Source: Rhodococcus sp. 14-2483-1-2
Lineage (GTDB): Bacteria; Actinomycetota; Actinomycetes; Mycobacteriales; Mycobacteriaceae
NCBI RefSeq assembly: GCF_002259405.1
Contig: NZ_NPFW01000022.1
Coordinates: 558,001 to 622,000 of the forward strand
Direction of reading: 5' to 3'
DNA: 64,000 nt
The translations under genes and the position numbers were made by a program. The notes under the pieces are model-generated. The model saw nothing but the letters and a program-made list of their open reading frames with translations, searched no databases and had not been told where the DNA came from. Below, one piece after another: positions 22,417 through 33,365 of the stretch. Positions within the stretch are counted from its first letter, which is position 1. The number at the start of each line of letters is the position of its first letter.

Positions 22417-22716
22417 TCAATTCTTCATCAGGGAGTTCTCGTCCATCGAAATCGACCGACGAGAACGGAATATGGCCATGATGATGGCCAGGCCCACCAC
22501 CACCTCGGCGGCGGCGACCACCATGGTGAAGAACGCGAACAACTGTCCGTCGAGATTGCCGTGCATGCGGGAGAAGGTGACGAACGCGAGATTGACTGCG
22601 TTGAGCATCAATTCGATGCACATGAACACGATGATGGCGTTGCGCCTGACGATGACGCCTGCCGCGCCTATCGTGAACAGCAGAACGGACAGGTAGAGAT
22701 AGTTCTCCGGGTTCAT
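22417..22716 (-). CDS. nuoK: NADH-quinone oxidoreductase subunit K
   Basis: NuoK, 99 residues, three transmembrane helices. It contains the two conserved membrane glutamates, in [13 protein letters not shown] (helix 2) and [16 protein letters not shown] (helix 3), which are part of the proton path. The ATG overlaps the nuoJ stop codon (ATGA). The size is typical. Confidence 0.97.
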   Translation of the reverse strand: MNPENYLYLSVLLFTIGAAGVIVRRNAIIVFMCIELMLNAVNLAFVTFSRMHGNLDGQLFAFFTMVVAAAEVVVGLAIIMAIFRSRRSISMDENSLMKN

Positions 22717-23489
22717 CGCTCGTCACCCCCGTCCACCCTGTACTGGCTCCGTTGATCGGCGAACATGGCGTTGACGGACGACTCGGATTCGGTTCCGTCG
22801 GGCAACAGAGCGCGGCGATCGACCCCGTTGTGTCTGGCGTACACCCCTGGGCTCGGCAGAGGCGTCACCCTCGAACCGTCGCGGAATCGATCCTGCGCCA
22901 TCTCTCGCTGACCCTTGACCGGCCCCAGAGCTTCCCGGTGCGCCAGGATCATCGCCCCGATGGTGGCAGTGATCAACAGTGCCCCGGTCAACTCGAACGC
23001 CCACACGTACTCGACGAAGATCAGCTCTGCCAGGCCCTCGACGTTTCCGGCGGAGTTGACGGCGTCGAGACCGGCGAAGTCGAGCCGACCACCCTGGGCC
23101 GCATCGCGAAGCAGTACCCCGATGATCAACAGTCCGAAGCCGATTCCGATGACGACGGCCGCGATGCGGTGCCCACGCAAGGTTTCGGTCAGCGACTCCG
23201 AGGTGTCGACTCCGACGAGCATCAGAACGAACAGGAACAGCATCATGACCGCGCCGGTGTAGACGACGATCTGCACGACACCGAGGAACAACGCACCCTG
23301 CGCCATGTAGAAGGTCGCCAGTACCACCATCGTGGCGGCGAGGAACAACGCCGAGTAGACGGCTTTGGTACTCATCACCACGCCGAGCGCACCGATGACG
23401 GCAACGACACCCAGGGTCCAGAACTGCACGGCCTCACCGGTGGACGTGGCATCGAGGGCGAGCTGCACAGCAGCATCCTGTGCCCTCAT
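22713..23489 (-). CDS. nuoJ: NADH-quinone oxidoreductase subunit J
   Basis: NuoJ, 258 residues. Five hydrophobic helices occupy the first 180 residues, with the conserved [20 protein letters not shown] (helix 3, the pi-bulge helix of complex I). The C-terminal 70 residues are hydrophilic ([20 protein letters not shown] and onward), an extension that actinobacterial NuoJ shares. The ATG overlaps the nuoI stop codon by 4 bp. Confidence 0.95.
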   Translation of the reverse strand: MRAQDAAVQLALDATSTGEAVQFWTLGVVAVIGALGVVMSTKAVYSALFLAATMVVLATFYMAQGALFLGVVQIVVYTGAVMMLFLFVLMLVGVDTSESLTETLRGHRIAAVVIGIGFGLLIIGVLLRDAAQGGRLDFAGLDAVNSAGNVEGLAELIFVEYVWAFELTGALLITATIGAMILAHREALGPVKGQREMAQDRFRDGSRVTPLPSPGVYARHNGVDRRALLPDGTESESSVNAMFADQRSQYRVDGGDER

Positions 23490-24043
23490 CGCACCGAACC
23501 GCCCTCGGGTTCGGCTGGGGACTCGGCCGGTGACTCGTGGCCGGTGACGGTTCCGCGGTAGTAATCCTCTGCCGACAGGCCCGGTGCCATCGCGTGCGGC
23601 GGTGCCGTCATGTCCGGCTCCAGCGGTGCCAGCAGCGCGTCCTTCTCGTAGATCAGATCGGCACGGTTGTCACCGGCCAGCTCGTACTCGTTGGTCATCG
23701 TCAGAGCGCGTGTCGGACAGGCCTCAACACACAGGCCGCACCCGATGCACCGGAGGTAGTTGATCTGATAGACCCCGCCGTAGCGCTCGCCCGGAGAGAA
23801 CCTCTCGGTCTCGGTGTTGTCGGCTCCTTCGACGTAGATGGCGTCGGCCGGGCAGGCCCACGCGCAGAGCTCGCAGCCGATGCACTTCTCGAGACCGTCG
23901 GCGTACCGATTGAGCTGATGACGACCGTGGTAGCGAACCTCGGTCGGCTTCTTCTCCTCCGGGTACAGCTCCGTCTCGGCCTTCTTGAACATCGTGGCGA
24001 ACGTGACCCCGAAACCGGCTATGGGACCGAGAAATTCAGGCAT
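23486..24043 (-). CDS. nuoI: NADH-quinone oxidoreductase subunit I
   Basis: NuoI, 185 residues, carries the two tetranuclear Fe-S clusters N6a and N6b that pass electrons toward NuoB. Both 8-cysteine motifs are intact: [16 protein letters not shown] and [16 protein letters not shown]. The start at the ATG 24041-24043 ([15 protein letters not shown]) gives the usual length; the frame is open upstream but lies within nuoH. It overlaps nuoH by 8 bp. Confidence 0.96.
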   Translation of the reverse strand: MPEFLGPIAGFGVTFATMFKKAETELYPEEKKPTEVRYHGRHQLNRYADGLEKCIGCELCAWACPADAIYVEGADNTETERFSPGERYGGVYQINYLRCIGCGLCVEACPTRALTMTNEYELAGDNRADLIYEKDALLAPLEPDMTAPPHAMAPGLSAEDYYRGTVTGHESPAESPAEPEGGSVR

Positions 24044-25346
24044 CGGCGTTCTCCTTCGGTGACCTGGCGGCGGGTGAGCGCACACCGGCGTGCCGGCTCG
24101 GGTAAGTCGAGCCCTGCTTGGGGATTGGAGGTATCGGGAATCCGCCTGCCACAGCATCGAACTCGGCGACGGGCGCAGGAGGCGGCACGTTCCGTTCCCG
24201 TGCACGCCTGCGCACCATCAGCAGCAGCGCACCCAGCACGGCCACCGCGAAGATCATCGACACGCCGAACGTGACCAGCGGTACGTCGTACCGATCGGCC
24301 CCGAGTACCCGCACCGTCGCGATCACCATGACCCAGATCAGGGCAACCGGAATGAGAATCTTCCAGCCGAAGTTCATGAACTGGTCGTAGCGCAGCCTCG
24401 GCAGTGTCGAACGCAGCCAGATGAACACGAACAGGAACACCCAGACCTTGAGGGTGAACCACAGCACCGGCCACCACCCCGAATTGGCACCGCTCCACAG
24501 ACTCAGCGGAATCGGAGCCTGCCAGCCGCCGAGGAACAGCGTGGTCGCGAGTGCCGACACGGTGACCATGTTGATGTACTCGGCGAGCATGAACATGGCG
24601 AAACGAAGGGACGAGTACTCCGTGTGGAATCCGCCCACCAACTCGCCCTCCGCCTCGGGCAGATCGAACGGAGCGCGGTTGGTTTCGCCGACCATCGCTG
24701 TCACGTACACCAGGAACGAGGGCAGCAGCAGAAACACGTACCAGGTGTTCTGTTGCGCAGCAACGATTCCGGACGTCGACATGGTCCCCGCGTACACGAA
24801 GACCGCCGCGAACGACAGGCCCATCGCGACCTCGTAGGAAATCACCTGCGCCGTCGAACGCAGCGCACCGAGCAGCGGGTACGTCGAGCCCGACGCCCAC
24901 CCCGCCAACACGATCCCGTACACACCCACCGACGTGACCGCGAGAATGTACAGAACCCCCACCGGCAGGTCGGTCATCTGCAGCGGTGTCGTCGTACCGA
25001 ACACCGACACCTCGGGACCGAACGGAATCACGGCGAAGGCCATGAACGCAGGAACCACCGAAATGATCGGAGCCAAAACGTAAATCGGCTTGTCGACGCC
25101 GGTCGGAGTGATCCCCTCCTTCAGTGCCAGCTTGATCCCGTCCATGAGCGACTGCAGCAGACCCCACGGGCCCACCCGGTTGGGCCCCACCCTCATCTGC
25201 ATCCACGCCATGATCTTGCGTTCGGCGTAGATCGCGACCAGCGGCGTCAGCACCAGGAAGACGAAGACCGCCAAGGCCTTCCCGACGACCAACCACCACG
25301 GGTCGTTGCCGAACATCGACAGATCGGTCGGCGCGGCCACGATCAT
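24036..25346 (-). CDS. nuoH: NADH-quinone oxidoreductase subunit H
   Basis: NuoH, 436 residues, the membrane subunit that forms much of the quinone-binding channel. Signature segments are [55 protein letters not shown] and [14 protein letters not shown]. About eight helices and a disordered proline-rich C-terminal tail ([20 protein letters not shown]) are seen. The ATG overlaps the nuoG stop codon by 4 bp, directly after the 33-bp repeat array in the nuoG tail, so its translation depends on coupling or on a ribosome site inside repeat DNA. Confidence 0.96.
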   Translation of the reverse strand: MIVAAPTDLSMFGNDPWWLVVGKALAVFVFLVLTPLVAIYAERKIMAWMQMRVGPNRVGPWGLLQSLMDGIKLALKEGITPTGVDKPIYVLAPIISVVPAFMAFAVIPFGPEVSVFGTTTPLQMTDLPVGVLYILAVTSVGVYGIVLAGWASGSTYPLLGALRSTAQVISYEVAMGLSFAAVFVYAGTMSTSGIVAAQQNTWYVFLLLPSFLVYVTAMVGETNRAPFDLPEAEGELVGGFHTEYSSLRFAMFMLAEYINMVTVSALATTLFLGGWQAPIPLSLWSGANSGWWPVLWFTLKVWVFLFVFIWLRSTLPRLRYDQFMNFGWKILIPVALIWVMVIATVRVLGADRYDVPLVTFGVSMIFAVAVLGALLLMVRRRARERNVPPPAPVAEFDAVAGGFPIPPIPKQGSTYPSRHAGVRSPAARSPKENADA

Positions 25347-27943
25347 GACTGCCCACTTTCGGGTCGTTCCGCAGGCTCCACTCCTGAATTTTCGGGTCGT
25401 TCCGCAGGCTCCACTCCTGAATTTTCGGGTCGTTCCGCAGAACCACGACGAAGTCGCACAACCGCGCCCGACTGCACCCCCAGCGAGCGGTACACCGCCG
25501 AACCGGGCGAGTTCATCGGTATCCACACCACGGTGTCGGGCAGGTCGGTGATCGTCAGCGGCAACGTGATCGAACCTCGGTCGGTCACGACACTCACCAG
25601 GTCGCCGGTCTCCGCTCCGATGGACGAGGCCGTCGTCGCCGACAACCGAACCGTGGGCGTGCGGCCGGTCGCGGCGAGGTTGTCCTCGCCGTCCTGCATC
25701 CGTCCCGCATCGATGAGCATCCGCCACGTGGTCAGAATCGCCTCACCTGGCCCGAGGGTCGGAACTTCCGTGCGGTGTGCAACCCGGGCCACCGCGGTGC
25801 GCGGGCCGTTCCACACACCGAGGCGAGCCAGCTCGGCGCGTGCCGCCGCCGCGTCGGGCACGGCCAGTGCGACGCCCATCTGCGCGGCGATGGCGTCGAG
25901 GATGCGTTGATCCGGCATCACCGCGCCGGCACCGAGTGCAGTGTCGAACGCGCGAGGTCGTCCTTCCCAGTCGACGAAAGTTCCCGATTTGTCGACCACC
26001 GGTGCCACCGGGAACACCACGTCGGCCCGCTCGGTGACCGCACTGTGGCGCAGCTCGAGGCTCACCACGAACGCCGATTTGTCCACGGCGTCGAGCGCCT
26101 CCTGGGGGTCCGGAAGATCGTCGAGATCGATTCCGGCAGTGACCAGGGCGCGATTCGGTCCTGCGTCGGCGAGGATCGCAGCGGTGTCGCGGCCCACCTC
26201 CTCCGGTAGCTCGGGCACTCCCCATACCGCGGCCGCCTCGGCGCGCGCAGCCGCATCGGCCACCGGACGCCCGCCGGGCAGAACGTTCGGCAGCGCCCCT
26301 GCGTCGAGCGCACCGCGTTCGCCGGCACGTCGCGGAATCCAGGCCAGGCTCGCCCCGGTGTCGTCCGCCAGTTTCGACGCCGCCGCCAGACCCCCGGGAA
26401 CGGAGCCGAGCCGCTCACCGACGAGAACGATCGCACCGGGCTCTCGGAGGAGGTGTGCAATCGATTCGGTGCCACGATCGCCGACGTGCAACGCATCGAG
26501 CCACCCCGGCTCGTCACCGGGAATCGACTGCAGCAGGACGCCGTCGAGCTTTCGTAGGCCCCGAGTGGAGAACGGCGCGATCGAGGCCACCACCACTGCG
26601 CTCGTGCGGTGCGCCTTCCGAAGCCTCAGGAACACCAGTGGTGACTCTTCCTCGGGCTCGAAGCCGACGAGCACCACCACCGGGGCGTTCTCGAGGTCGG
26701 TGTAGGTGACCCCCAACCCGGTCGCCGCGATTCGACCGGCCAGGAAATCCGCTTCCTCGGCGCTGTGGCTGCGATTTCGGAAGTCGATATCGTTGGTGTG
26801 CAGCACTGTTCGAGCAAACTTGGCGTACGCGTAGGAGTCCTCGAGAGTCGATCGTCCGCCCACGAGTACCGCGGCGTGGCCGACCGATCCGGCCAGTCCG
26901 GCCGCCGCGGCAGCCAGCGCAGCCGACCACGACGTCTCGATCAACTTCCCCGATTCGTCGCGGATCATCGGCGCGGTGATGCGATCGGGTTCGGTGGCGT
27001 ATTTGAACGCCCACCTTCCCTTGTCGCAGTTCCATTCCTCGTTGACCTGCGGGTCGTCCCCCGCCAGCCGGCGAAGGACCTTGCCGCGTCGATGGTCCGT
27101 GCGTTGAGCGCAGCCCCCTGCGCAGTGCTCGCACACGCTCGGCGACGAGGTGAGGTCGTACGGACGCGCCCGGAACCGATACTCGGTGTTGGTCAGCGCA
27201 CCGACCGGACAGATCTGAACGGTGTTGCCCGAGAAGTAGGAGTCGAACGGCTCGTTACCGAAGATGCCGACCTGTTGAACGGCACCACGTTCGAGGAGGT
27301 CGATGGACGGGTCGCCGGCCACTTGGGCGGCGAAACGAGTGCATCGCGCACACAGGACGCACCGCTCGCGGTCGAGCAGAATCTCGGCCGACAAGGGAAT
27401 CGGCTTGGGATACGTGCGCTTGGTCTCGACAAATCTGGATTCGGACCGACCCGCAGCCATCGCCTGATTCTGCAACGGACACTCACCGCCCTTGTCGCAC
27501 ACCGGGCAATCGAGCGGATGATTGATCAGCAGCAACTCCATCACGCCGCGTTGCGCCTTCTCCGCCGACTCCGACGTCACCTGAGTGCGCACGATCATGC
27601 CCTCGGCCACGGTCGTGGTACAGGACGCCAACGGCTTGCGTTGACCCTCGACATCGACGAGGCATTGCCGGCACGCCCCCACCGGATCGAGCAACGGGTG
27701 ATCGCAGAAGCGCGGAATCTGCACGCCCATCAGCTCGGCGGCTCGAATCACCAACGTGCCCTTCGGAACACTGATCTCGTGGTCGTCGATGGTCAGTGTC
27801 ACCATGTCGACCGGAGTGACCGACTGTTCAGGGGCAGGAGTGGAGCCTGCGGAACGACCAGACGGTTCAGGAGTGGAGCCTGCGGAACGACCAGAGGGTG
27901 CAGGAGTGGAGCCTGCGGAACGACCATCTGCTGGTGCCGTCAT
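25343..27943 (-). CDS. nuoG: NADH-quinone oxidoreductase subunit G, with repeat-derived extensions at both ends
   Basis: NuoG, 866 residues, the large Fe-S subunit of the peripheral arm. The N1b [2Fe-2S] region is [20 protein letters not shown]; the N5 ligand stretch contains [17 protein letters not shown]4 lies in [13 protein letters not shown]. Cluster N7 is present as C-x2-C-x3-C-x27-C (CEHCAGGC ... NCDKGR). A molybdopterin-oxidoreductase-like domain follows. Unusually, residues about 8-38 are three 11-residue repeats (SGRSAGSTP type), and the last about 35 residues are repeats of the opposite reading ([11 protein letters not shown]). The ATG 27941-27943 overlaps nuoF by 4 bp. Confidence 0.95.
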   Translation of the reverse strand: MTAPADGRSAGSTPAPSGRSAGSTPEPSGRSAGSTPAPEQSVTPVDMVTLTIDDHEISVPKGTLVIRAAELMGVQIPRFCDHPLLDPVGACRQCLVDVEGQRKPLASCTTTVAEGMIVRTQVTSESAEKAQRGVMELLLINHPLDCPVCDKGGECPLQNQAMAAGRSESRFVETKRTYPKPIPLSAEILLDRERCVLCARCTRFAAQVAGDPSIDLLERGAVQQVGIFGNEPFDSYFSGNTVQICPVGALTNTEYRFRARPYDLTSSPSVCEHCAGGCAQRTDHRRGKVLRRLAGDDPQVNEEWNCDKGRWAFKYATEPDRITAPMIRDESGKLIETSWSAALAAAAAGLAGSVGHAAVLVGGRSTLEDSYAYAKFARTVLHTNDIDFRNRSHSAEEADFLAGRIAATGLGVTYTDLENAPVVVLVGFEPEEESPLVFLRLRKAHRTSAVVVASIAPFSTRGLRKLDGVLLQSIPGDEPGWLDALHVGDRGTESIAHLLREPGAIVLVGERLGSVPGGLAAASKLADDTGASLAWIPRRAGERGALDAGALPNVLPGGRPVADAAARAEAAAVWGVPELPEEVGRDTAAILADAGPNRALVTAGIDLDDLPDPQEALDAVDKSAFVVSLELRHSAVTERADVVFPVAPVVDKSGTFVDWEGRPRAFDTALGAGAVMPDQRILDAIAAQMGVALAVPDAAAARAELARLGVWNGPRTAVARVAHRTEVPTLGPGEAILTTWRMLIDAGRMQDGEDNLAATGRTPTVRLSATTASSIGAETGDLVSVVTDRGSITLPLTITDLPDTVVWIPMNSPGSAVYRSLGVQSGAVVRLRRGSAERPENSGVEPAERPENSGVEPAERPESGQS
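25357..25440 (-). repeat. 33-bp tandem repeat array at nuoG 3' end
   Basis: Period 33 bp: 25357-25388, 25389-25421 and a partial copy 25422-25440. The unit contains the core read on the minus strand as CAGGAGTGGAGCCTGCGGAA followed by CGACC. In nuoG it encodes 11-residue [11 protein letters not shown] units. It is inverted relative to the array at 27835-27925. Confidence 0.9.
27835..27930 (+). repeat. 33-bp tandem repeat array at nuoG 5' end
   Basis: Three copies with exact 33-bp period begin at 27835, 27868 and 27901. On the plus strand each starts CAGGAGTGGAGCCTGCGGAA followed by CGACC; the spacer differs (AGACGGTT, AGAGGGTG, ATCTG). Read by nuoG on the minus strand they encode [13 protein letters not shown] repeats just after the start codon. 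Confidence 0.92.
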
Positions 27944-29241
27944 GCCGTCAGCTCCTTTGCCATCAGGGTCGATCGGTGTGGATCGAATGGGCATCCCTGT
28001 TCGGTGACATGTCGGATGTATTCGTCGCGGAAGTACTTCAGCGAGGACACGATCGGGCTTGCGGCTCCGTCTCCCAACGCGCAGAACGACTTTCCAGCGA
28101 TGCCGTCTGCGATGTCGAGCAGTGTCGTGAGGTCCGCCTCGGTGCCGGTTCCGCCGTCGAGGCGGCGCAGTATCTGCACCAGCCAGTAGGTTCCTTCGCG
28201 GCACGGCGTGCATTTGCCGCAGGATTCGTGTGCGTAGAACTCCGTCCATCGCAGCACCGCTCGCACGACGCACGTCGTGTCGTCGAAGATCTGCAAGGCC
28301 TTGGTACCCAACATCGATCCGGCGGCGCCGACGCCCTCGTAGTCGAGTGGCACGTCCAGGTGCTCGCCGGTGAACATCGGCGTCGACGATCCTCCCGGTG
28401 TCCAGAATTTCAGCTCGTGGCCGGGACGGATGCCACCCGCGTAGCCCAGCAGCTCCCGCAGGGTGATGCCAAGCGGGGCCTCGTACTGGCCGGGCCGACA
28501 TACGTGGCCGGACATCGAGTAGAGGGTGAAGCCGGGTGACTTCTCGCTTCCCATCGATCGGAACCATTCGATTCCCTTGCGCAGGATCACCGGGACGCTG
28601 GCTATCGATTCCACGTTGTTGACCACCGTTGGGCGCGCATACAGGCCTGCAACCGCGGGAAACGGTGGACGCAGTCGGGGTTGACCTCGTCGCCCTTCCA
28701 GCGAATCGAGTAGCGCCGTCTCCTCGCCGCAGATGTAGGCCCCGGCCCCGGCATGGATCACCAGCTCGAGGTCGAACCCCGATTCGAGGAGGTTCTTGCC
28801 CAGGTAGCCCGCGGAGTATGCCTCGGCAACCGCGGCCTGCAGTCTGCGCAGCACCGGTACCACTTCGCCGCGAACGTAGACGAATGCGCGCGATGCACGT
28901 ATTGCGTAGGCCGCGATGATGATTCCTTCGATCAACGTGTGCGGGCTCGCCATCATCAAGGGCATGTCCTTGCAGGTGCCCGGCTCCGACTCGTCGGCGT
29001 TGACCACCAGATAGTGAGCTTTCCCGTCACCCTGAGGAATGAAGCTCCACTTCGTTCCGGTGGGGAATCCCGCGCCGCCACGGCCGCGCAGGCCGGAATC
29101 CTTGACGAATGCGATGAGATCGTCGGGGTCCATGGCAAGGGCCTTCTCGAGCCCCCGGTATCCGTCGTGACTGCGGTAGGTGTCGAGTGTCCACGAGTCC
29201 TTCTCGTCCCAGAACTCGCTCAGCACCGGCGTCAGGGCCAT
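27940..29241 (-). CDS. nuoF: NADH-quinone oxidoreductase subunit F
   Basis: NuoF, 433 residues, holds FMN and the NADH site and cluster N3. FMN/NADH-binding segments are [16 protein letters not shown] and [14 protein letters not shown]; the [4Fe-4S] ligands are [14 protein letters not shown] plus a later Cys in [11 protein letters not shown]. The start is the ATG at 29239-29241, one base after the nuoE stop codon; the open frame upstream belongs to nuoE sequence. Confidence 0.97.
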   Translation of the reverse strand: MALTPVLSEFWDEKDSWTLDTYRSHDGYRGLEKALAMDPDDLIAFVKDSGLRGRGGAGFPTGTKWSFIPQGDGKAHYLVVNADESEPGTCKDMPLMMASPHTLIEGIIIAAYAIRASRAFVYVRGEVVPVLRRLQAAVAEAYSAGYLGKNLLESGFDLELVIHAGAGAYICGEETALLDSLEGRRGQPRLRPPFPAVAGLYARPTVVNNVESIASVPVILRKGIEWFRSMGSEKSPGFTLYSMSGHVCRPGQYEAPLGITLRELLGYAGGIRPGHELKFWTPGGSSTPMFTGEHLDVPLDYEGVGAAGSMLGTKALQIFDDTTCVVRAVLRWTEFYAHESCGKCTPCREGTYWLVQILRRLDGGTGTEADLTTLLDIADGIAGKSFCALGDGAASPIVSSLKYFRDEYIRHVTEQGCPFDPHRSTLMAKELTA

Positions 29242-29242
29242 G

Positions 29243-30136
29243 TCACTTCCCCTTCGTCGATGGATCGGTTTCGGTGGTGTTCGGCTGCGGTGGAACGGTC
29301 GCAGAGGGAGCCGGAGCCGGTTTCTCGCGCACCGTCTCCGCCACGGCCTCGGCACCCAGGTCGGGATGCCCGTCCGGGGAGCCGGTGACGACCTGGGGAG
29401 CAGACATCGAGTGCTCTCGGGCGTACCGCAGGCCGACGAGACTGGCTTCGCCTGCGCTGCCGGACGATTCGAGTGCCCCTGGTCGGTCGTCGGCGAACCC
29501 GGCCAGAATGCGCTCGGTCTCGCGGAACGTGCACAACGGAGCGCCGCGGGTCGGGGTCACCTGCGCACCGGAACGAAGCGCGTCGACCAATTCCCGCGCC
29601 GACGCCGGTGTGCTGTTGTCGAAGAATTCCCAGTTCACCATCATCACCGGCGCGAAGTCGCACGCGGCGTTGCATTCGATGTGCTCGAGGGTGATGCTGC
29701 CGTCGGCGGTGGTCTCGCCGTGGTCGATCTCGAGGTGATCCCGCAGAGCGTCCATGATGGCGTCGCCGCCCATGACGGCGCACAGGGTGTTGGTGCACAC
29801 TCCGACGCGGTAGTCGCCGGTGGGCTCGCGGCGGTACATCGAGTAGAAGGTCGCGACCGCGGTCACCTCTGCACCGGTGAGATCGAGTACGTCGGAACAG
29901 AATTCGATTCCGGCCGGCGTCAGATAGCCGTCCTCGGATTGCACCAGGTGCAGCAGCGGTAGCAACGCCGATCGGGCCTGCGGATAACGAGCGAGGACGA
30001 TGTCGGCGTCGGCGCGTAGGCGGGCACGGACGTCGGCGGGATAGGACGCGCGTGCGTCGGGGCCGACAAGTTGTACGGCTTCCTCGGGGCGTGCTCCGAG
30101 TTGGACGAGCACCGGCTCCGAGCGTGGCGCGGTCAT
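29243..30136 (-). CDS. nuoE: NADH-quinone oxidoreductase subunit E
   Basis: NuoE, 297 residues, thioredoxin-like [2Fe-2S] (N1a) subunit. Ligands: C-x4-C in [14 protein letters not shown] and C-x3-C in [14 protein letters not shown]. Residues past about 215 form a long proline/alanine-rich hydrophilic tail ([20 protein letters not shown]) longer than in most bacteria. The ATG overlaps the nuoD stop codon by 4 bp. Confidence 0.95.
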   Translation of the reverse strand: MTAPRSEPVLVQLGARPEEAVQLVGPDARASYPADVRARLRADADIVLARYPQARSALLPLLHLVQSEDGYLTPAGIEFCSDVLDLTGAEVTAVATFYSMYRREPTGDYRVGVCTNTLCAVMGGDAIMDALRDHLEIDHGETTADGSITLEHIECNAACDFAPVMMVNWEFFDNSTPASARELVDALRSGAQVTPTRGAPLCTFRETERILAGFADDRPGALESSGSAGEASLVGLRYAREHSMSAPQVVTGSPDGHPDLGAEAVAETVREKPAPAPSATVPPQPNTTETDPSTKGK

Positions 30137-31431
30137 CGGTCCACCCCGCCCATCACCGGATCGATACTCGCGACGGCAGCGATGACGTCGGAGATCATGC
30201 CGCCCTCGCACATGGCGGCGACCGCCTGCAAGTTGGTGAAGGAGGGGTCTCTGAAGTGCACTCGGTACGGCCGGGTTCCGCCGTCGCTGACGATGTGCAC
30301 ACCCAGTTCGCCTCGCGGCGATTCCACCGTGGACAGCACTTGCCCTGCCGGTACCCGCATCCCCTCGGTCACCAACTTGAAGTGGTGGATCAACGACTCC
30401 ATCGAGGTGTCCATGATGGTGCGCACGTGGTCCTGAGAATTGCCGAGACCATCGGGGCCGGAGACCAGTTCGGCCGGCCAGGCGATCTTCTTGTCGTCGA
30501 TGACCACTGGTCCTGGCCGCAGACGATCGAGAGTCTGCTCGACGATCTTGAGCGATTCCTTCATCTCTTCGACGCGAATCAGATAGCGCCCGTAGCAGTC
30601 GCATCCGGTGTCGGTGACGACATCGAACTCGTAGTTCTCGTACCCGCAGTAGGGATCGGACCGGCGCAGATCGTAGGGAAGTCCGGTCGATCGAAGCACC
30701 GGCCCGGTGACGCCGAGGGCCATGCACCCGGTGAGGTCCAGGTAGCCGACGTTCTCGGTTCTGGCCTTCCAGATCGGGTTGTCGTTGAGCATGAGTTCGA
30801 GATCGCGTAGCCGTCCGGGAAGAACCCGCAGCAGCTCGCGGACCTTGTCGATCGCGTCGGCGGGCAGATCCTGAGACAAGCCACCGGGACGGATGTAGGC
30901 GTGGTTCATGCGAAGTCCGGTGATGGCCTCGAAGACGTCGAGTATCAGTTCGCGTTCCCGGAAGCCGAACAGCATCGCCGTCACGGCACCCAATTCCATT
31001 CCACCCGTGGCCAATGCCACGAGGTGCGACGAGATCCGATTGAGCTCCATCAACATCACCCGGACGACCGTCGCGCGCTCGGGAATGTCGTCGGTGATGT
31101 CGAGTAGCTTCTCCACCCCCAGGCAGTACGCGGTCTCGTTGAAGAAGGGCGACAGATAGTCCATCCGAGTGACGAACGTGACGCCCTGAGTCCAGTTGCG
31201 ATACTCGAGATTCTTCTCGATTCCGGTGTGCAGGTAGCCGATTCCACATCGGGCCTCGGTGACGGTCTCGCCTTCGATCTCGAGAATCAACCGCAGCACA
31301 CCATGGGTGGACGGGTGTTGCGGACCCATGTTGACCACGATGCGTTCCGTGGTCGACCCGCGCGCCAGTTCGACCACGTCGTCCCAGTCCTGGCCCGACA
31401 CTGCATAGATGGTTTCGTCCGTTGCGCTCAT
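30133..31431 (-). CDS. nuoD: NADH-quinone oxidoreductase subunit D
   Basis: NuoD, 432 residues, 49-kDa-type subunit forming the quinone pocket with NuoB. Motifs: [20 protein letters not shown] (with the quinone-site His), [14 protein letters not shown], and [16 protein letters not shown] near the C-terminal third. The ATG overlaps the nuoC stop codon by one base (TGATG). NuoC and NuoD are separate, not fused as in Escherichia coli. Confidence 0.97.
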   Translation of the reverse strand: MSATDETIYAVSGQDWDDVVELARGSTTERIVVNMGPQHPSTHGVLRLILEIEGETVTEARCGIGYLHTGIEKNLEYRNWTQGVTFVTRMDYLSPFFNETAYCLGVEKLLDITDDIPERATVVRVMLMELNRISSHLVALATGGMELGAVTAMLFGFRERELILDVFEAITGLRMNHAYIRPGGLSQDLPADAIDKVRELLRVLPGRLRDLELMLNDNPIWKARTENVGYLDLTGCMALGVTGPVLRSTGLPYDLRRSDPYCGYENYEFDVVTDTGCDCYGRYLIRVEEMKESLKIVEQTLDRLRPGPVVIDDKKIAWPAELVSGPDGLGNSQDHVRTIMDTSMESLIHHFKLVTEGMRVPAGQVLSTVESPRGELGVHIVSDGGTRPYRVHFRDPSFTNLQAVAAMCEGGMISDVIAAVASIDPVMGGVDR

Positions 31432-32093
31432 CAGTTGTACGACCTGCGCTCGTTGGGAGGCGCGACCCGAGCGCCCTTGTACTCGATGGGAATTCCGCCC
31501 AGTGGATAGTCCTTGCGTTGCGGGTGACCGACCCAGTCGTCGGGCATCTCGATCCGCGTGAGTGCGGGATGACCGTCGAACACGATGCCGAAGAAGTCGT
31601 ACACCTCGCGCTCGTGCCAGTCGTTGGTCGGATACACCGCGCAGAGCGAGGGCGTGTGTGGATCTGCATCGGGTACAGCAACTTCGAGTCGGAGGCGGCG
31701 TCCGTGGGTGATGGACACCAGATGGTAGACCGCACGCAATTCCCGGCCGACCTGATCCGGGTAGTGCACACCCGATGCCCCCGTGCACAATTCGAATCTC
31801 AGTTCCTCGTCGTCACGGAGAGCACGGGCCACGGCGGGCACGTGCTCCCGCGAGAGATGCAGCGTCAGTTCCCCACGAAAGATCACGGCACGCTCGACGG
31901 CGTCCTCGAACGGCACGGCCGCGTCACCGGTGTCGAGAACCGTGGCCAATCGATCGACCAGGGCGTCGAAGTAGCTGCCGTAGGGCCGAACAGCCGTGTC
32001 CGCCGATGCCAACGGCGGCTGCAACCGGCCGTAGCCGGAGGTGTCACCGCTCCCCCGGACACCGAACATCCCACGGGTTCCGTCCGCTGTCAT
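31431..32093 (-). CDS. nuoC: NADH-quinone oxidoreductase subunit C
   Basis: NuoC, 220 residues, 30-kDa-type subunit of the hydrophilic arm, no cofactor. The C-terminal signature [20 protein letters not shown] and the following [19 protein letters not shown] are typical. The ATG overlaps the nuoB stop codon by 4 bp. Confidence 0.95.
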   Translation of the reverse strand: MTADGTRGMFGVRGSGDTSGYGRLQPPLASADTAVRPYGSYFDALVDRLATVLDTGDAAVPFEDAVERAVIFRGELTLHLSREHVPAVARALRDDEELRFELCTGASGVHYPDQVGRELRAVYHLVSITHGRRLRLEVAVPDADPHTPSLCAVYPTNDWHEREVYDFFGIVFDGHPALTRIEMPDDWVGHPQRKDYPLGGIPIEYKGARVAPPNERRSYN

Positions 32094-32644
32094 CGCAGCA
32101 GCCCCTTCAAGTCGATGGTCGGGGTGGAGGCCAGCGCTGCAGCCTCGGCAGCCGCGCGCACCTGTTCTCGATTGACACCCAGCGGCATCTCCTGAATCTT
32201 TTTGTGCAGCTCAAGGATTGCGTTGAGCAGCATTTCGGGTCGGGGTGGACAACCGGGAAGGTAGATGTCGACCGGGACGATGTGATCGACACCCTGAACC
32301 ACCGCGTAGTTGTTGAACATCCCGCCCGAGGACGCGCAGACTCCCATGGCCAAGACCCATTTCGGTTCCGCCATCTGGTCGTACACCTGCCGCAGTACGG
32401 GCCCCATCTTCTGGCTGACACGGCCTGCGACGATCATCAGATCCGCTTGGCGCGGAGACGCCCGGAACGCTTCCATGCCGAATCGCGCGAGATCGAACCG
32501 GCCGGACGTGGTGGCCATCATCTCGATCGCGCAGCACGCGAGACCGAAGGTCGCGGGCCACAACGAACCCTTGCGGGCGTAGCCGGCCAGCCCCTCGACG
32601 GTGGTCAGCAGAAATCCACTGGGTAGCTTCTCTTCGAGTCCCAT
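32090..32644 (-). CDS. nuoB: NADH-quinone oxidoreductase subunit B
   Basis: NuoB, 184 residues, binds terminal cluster N2 next to the quinone site. Ligands: the tandem cysteines of [10 protein letters not shown], the Cys of [10 protein letters not shown], and the Cys of [11 protein letters not shown]. The length is typical. It lies 72 bp downstream of nuoA; the gap holds no visible gene. Confidence 0.97.
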   Translation of the reverse strand: MGLEEKLPSGFLLTTVEGLAGYARKGSLWPATFGLACCAIEMMATTSGRFDLARFGMEAFRASPRQADLMIVAGRVSQKMGPVLRQVYDQMAEPKWVLAMGVCASSGGMFNNYAVVQGVDHIVPVDIYLPGCPPRPEMLLNAILELHKKIQEMPLGVNREQVRAAAEAAALASTPTIDLKGLLR

Positions 32645-32716
32645 CGATCACACTCTTTCCGCATCCGCTGAAGGTGAGAACCGTGCATCGTGCCGTCGCC
32701 GATCAGTGTTCGGACG

Positions 32717-33076
32717 TCAATCCCATCCGAGCCCGCCTCGCCGCCACTCGTAGACGTAGGCCACCGACACGTTGACGACGAACAGCGCCATGGCAACCAG
32801 CCCGAACGCGCCGAGAACATCGAGATGGACGGCCCACGGATAGAGAAAGACGATCTCGATGTCGAAGATGATGAACAGCATGGCGGTCAGGTAGAACTTC
32901 ACCGGAAATCGTTGGCCCGTAGGCGCATGCATCGTGGGCTCGATGCCGCACTCGTACGCGTCGAACTTGGCTCGGTTGTACCGCGCGGGTCCCACCATCG
33001 TTCCGACCATCACCGAGAACACCGCGAACACGACCGCAATGGCACCGAGAACGAGGATCGGAACGTAGGCGTTCAT
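32717..33076 (-). CDS. nuoA: NADH-quinone oxidoreductase subunit A
   Basis: NuoA, 119 residues, three transmembrane helices, first gene of the operon. The cytoplasmic loop has YECGIEP with the conserved Cys that reports active/inactive transitions in other organisms, and the second helix is LFIIFDIEIVFLYPW with its conserved acidic residues. Confidence 0.97.
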   Translation of the reverse strand: MNAYVPILVLGAIAVVFAVFSVMVGTMVGPARYNRAKFDAYECGIEPTMHAPTGQRFPVKFYLTAMLFIIFDIEIVFLYPWAVHLDVLGAFGLVAMALFVVNVSVAYVYEWRRGGLGWD

Positions 33077-33365
33077 CCCGGCATCTGCTCCCTCGATCGA
33101 CTACCGCGCCGGCGCGTAGTAAATGCGACGGCCGTACCAATGTGACCTGAACCACACAGTATGGGTTCGGTGTCGATCTCGCGGGATTTCGAGGAGTCCA
33201 GTTTCGTAATCCGTTGACGCGCATGGGGCACCCGATCCCGGCCACCCGGCCAACTGTGACTCAGATCACTTGATCGCCCCATACGCTCCGGTCCGGGGAA
33301 AACGACAAACCTCCCGACGATTCCGGCCGGCCGAACGAGGCCGCCGACATGAAACAGGAGAAATG
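33077..33365. other. 289-bp divergent promoter region of nuoA and aquaporin gene
   Basis: No gene is visible. The promoter of the whole nuo operon must lie here on the minus strand and the aquaporin promoter on the plus strand, with AGGAG at 33356-33360. I see no convincing palindrome or RNA element. Confidence 0.6.

Noticed and set aside
20391..22481. 696-codon frame opposite nuoL
   Set aside because: Antisense shadow of a hydrophobic gene; reads as Arg/His/Gln-rich sequence without a domain.
27756..27955. 33-bp units at 5' end of nuoG considered as CRISPR
   Set aside because: Only three copies, direct tandem with 8-bp spacers, inside a coding frame, and no cas genes in the window.
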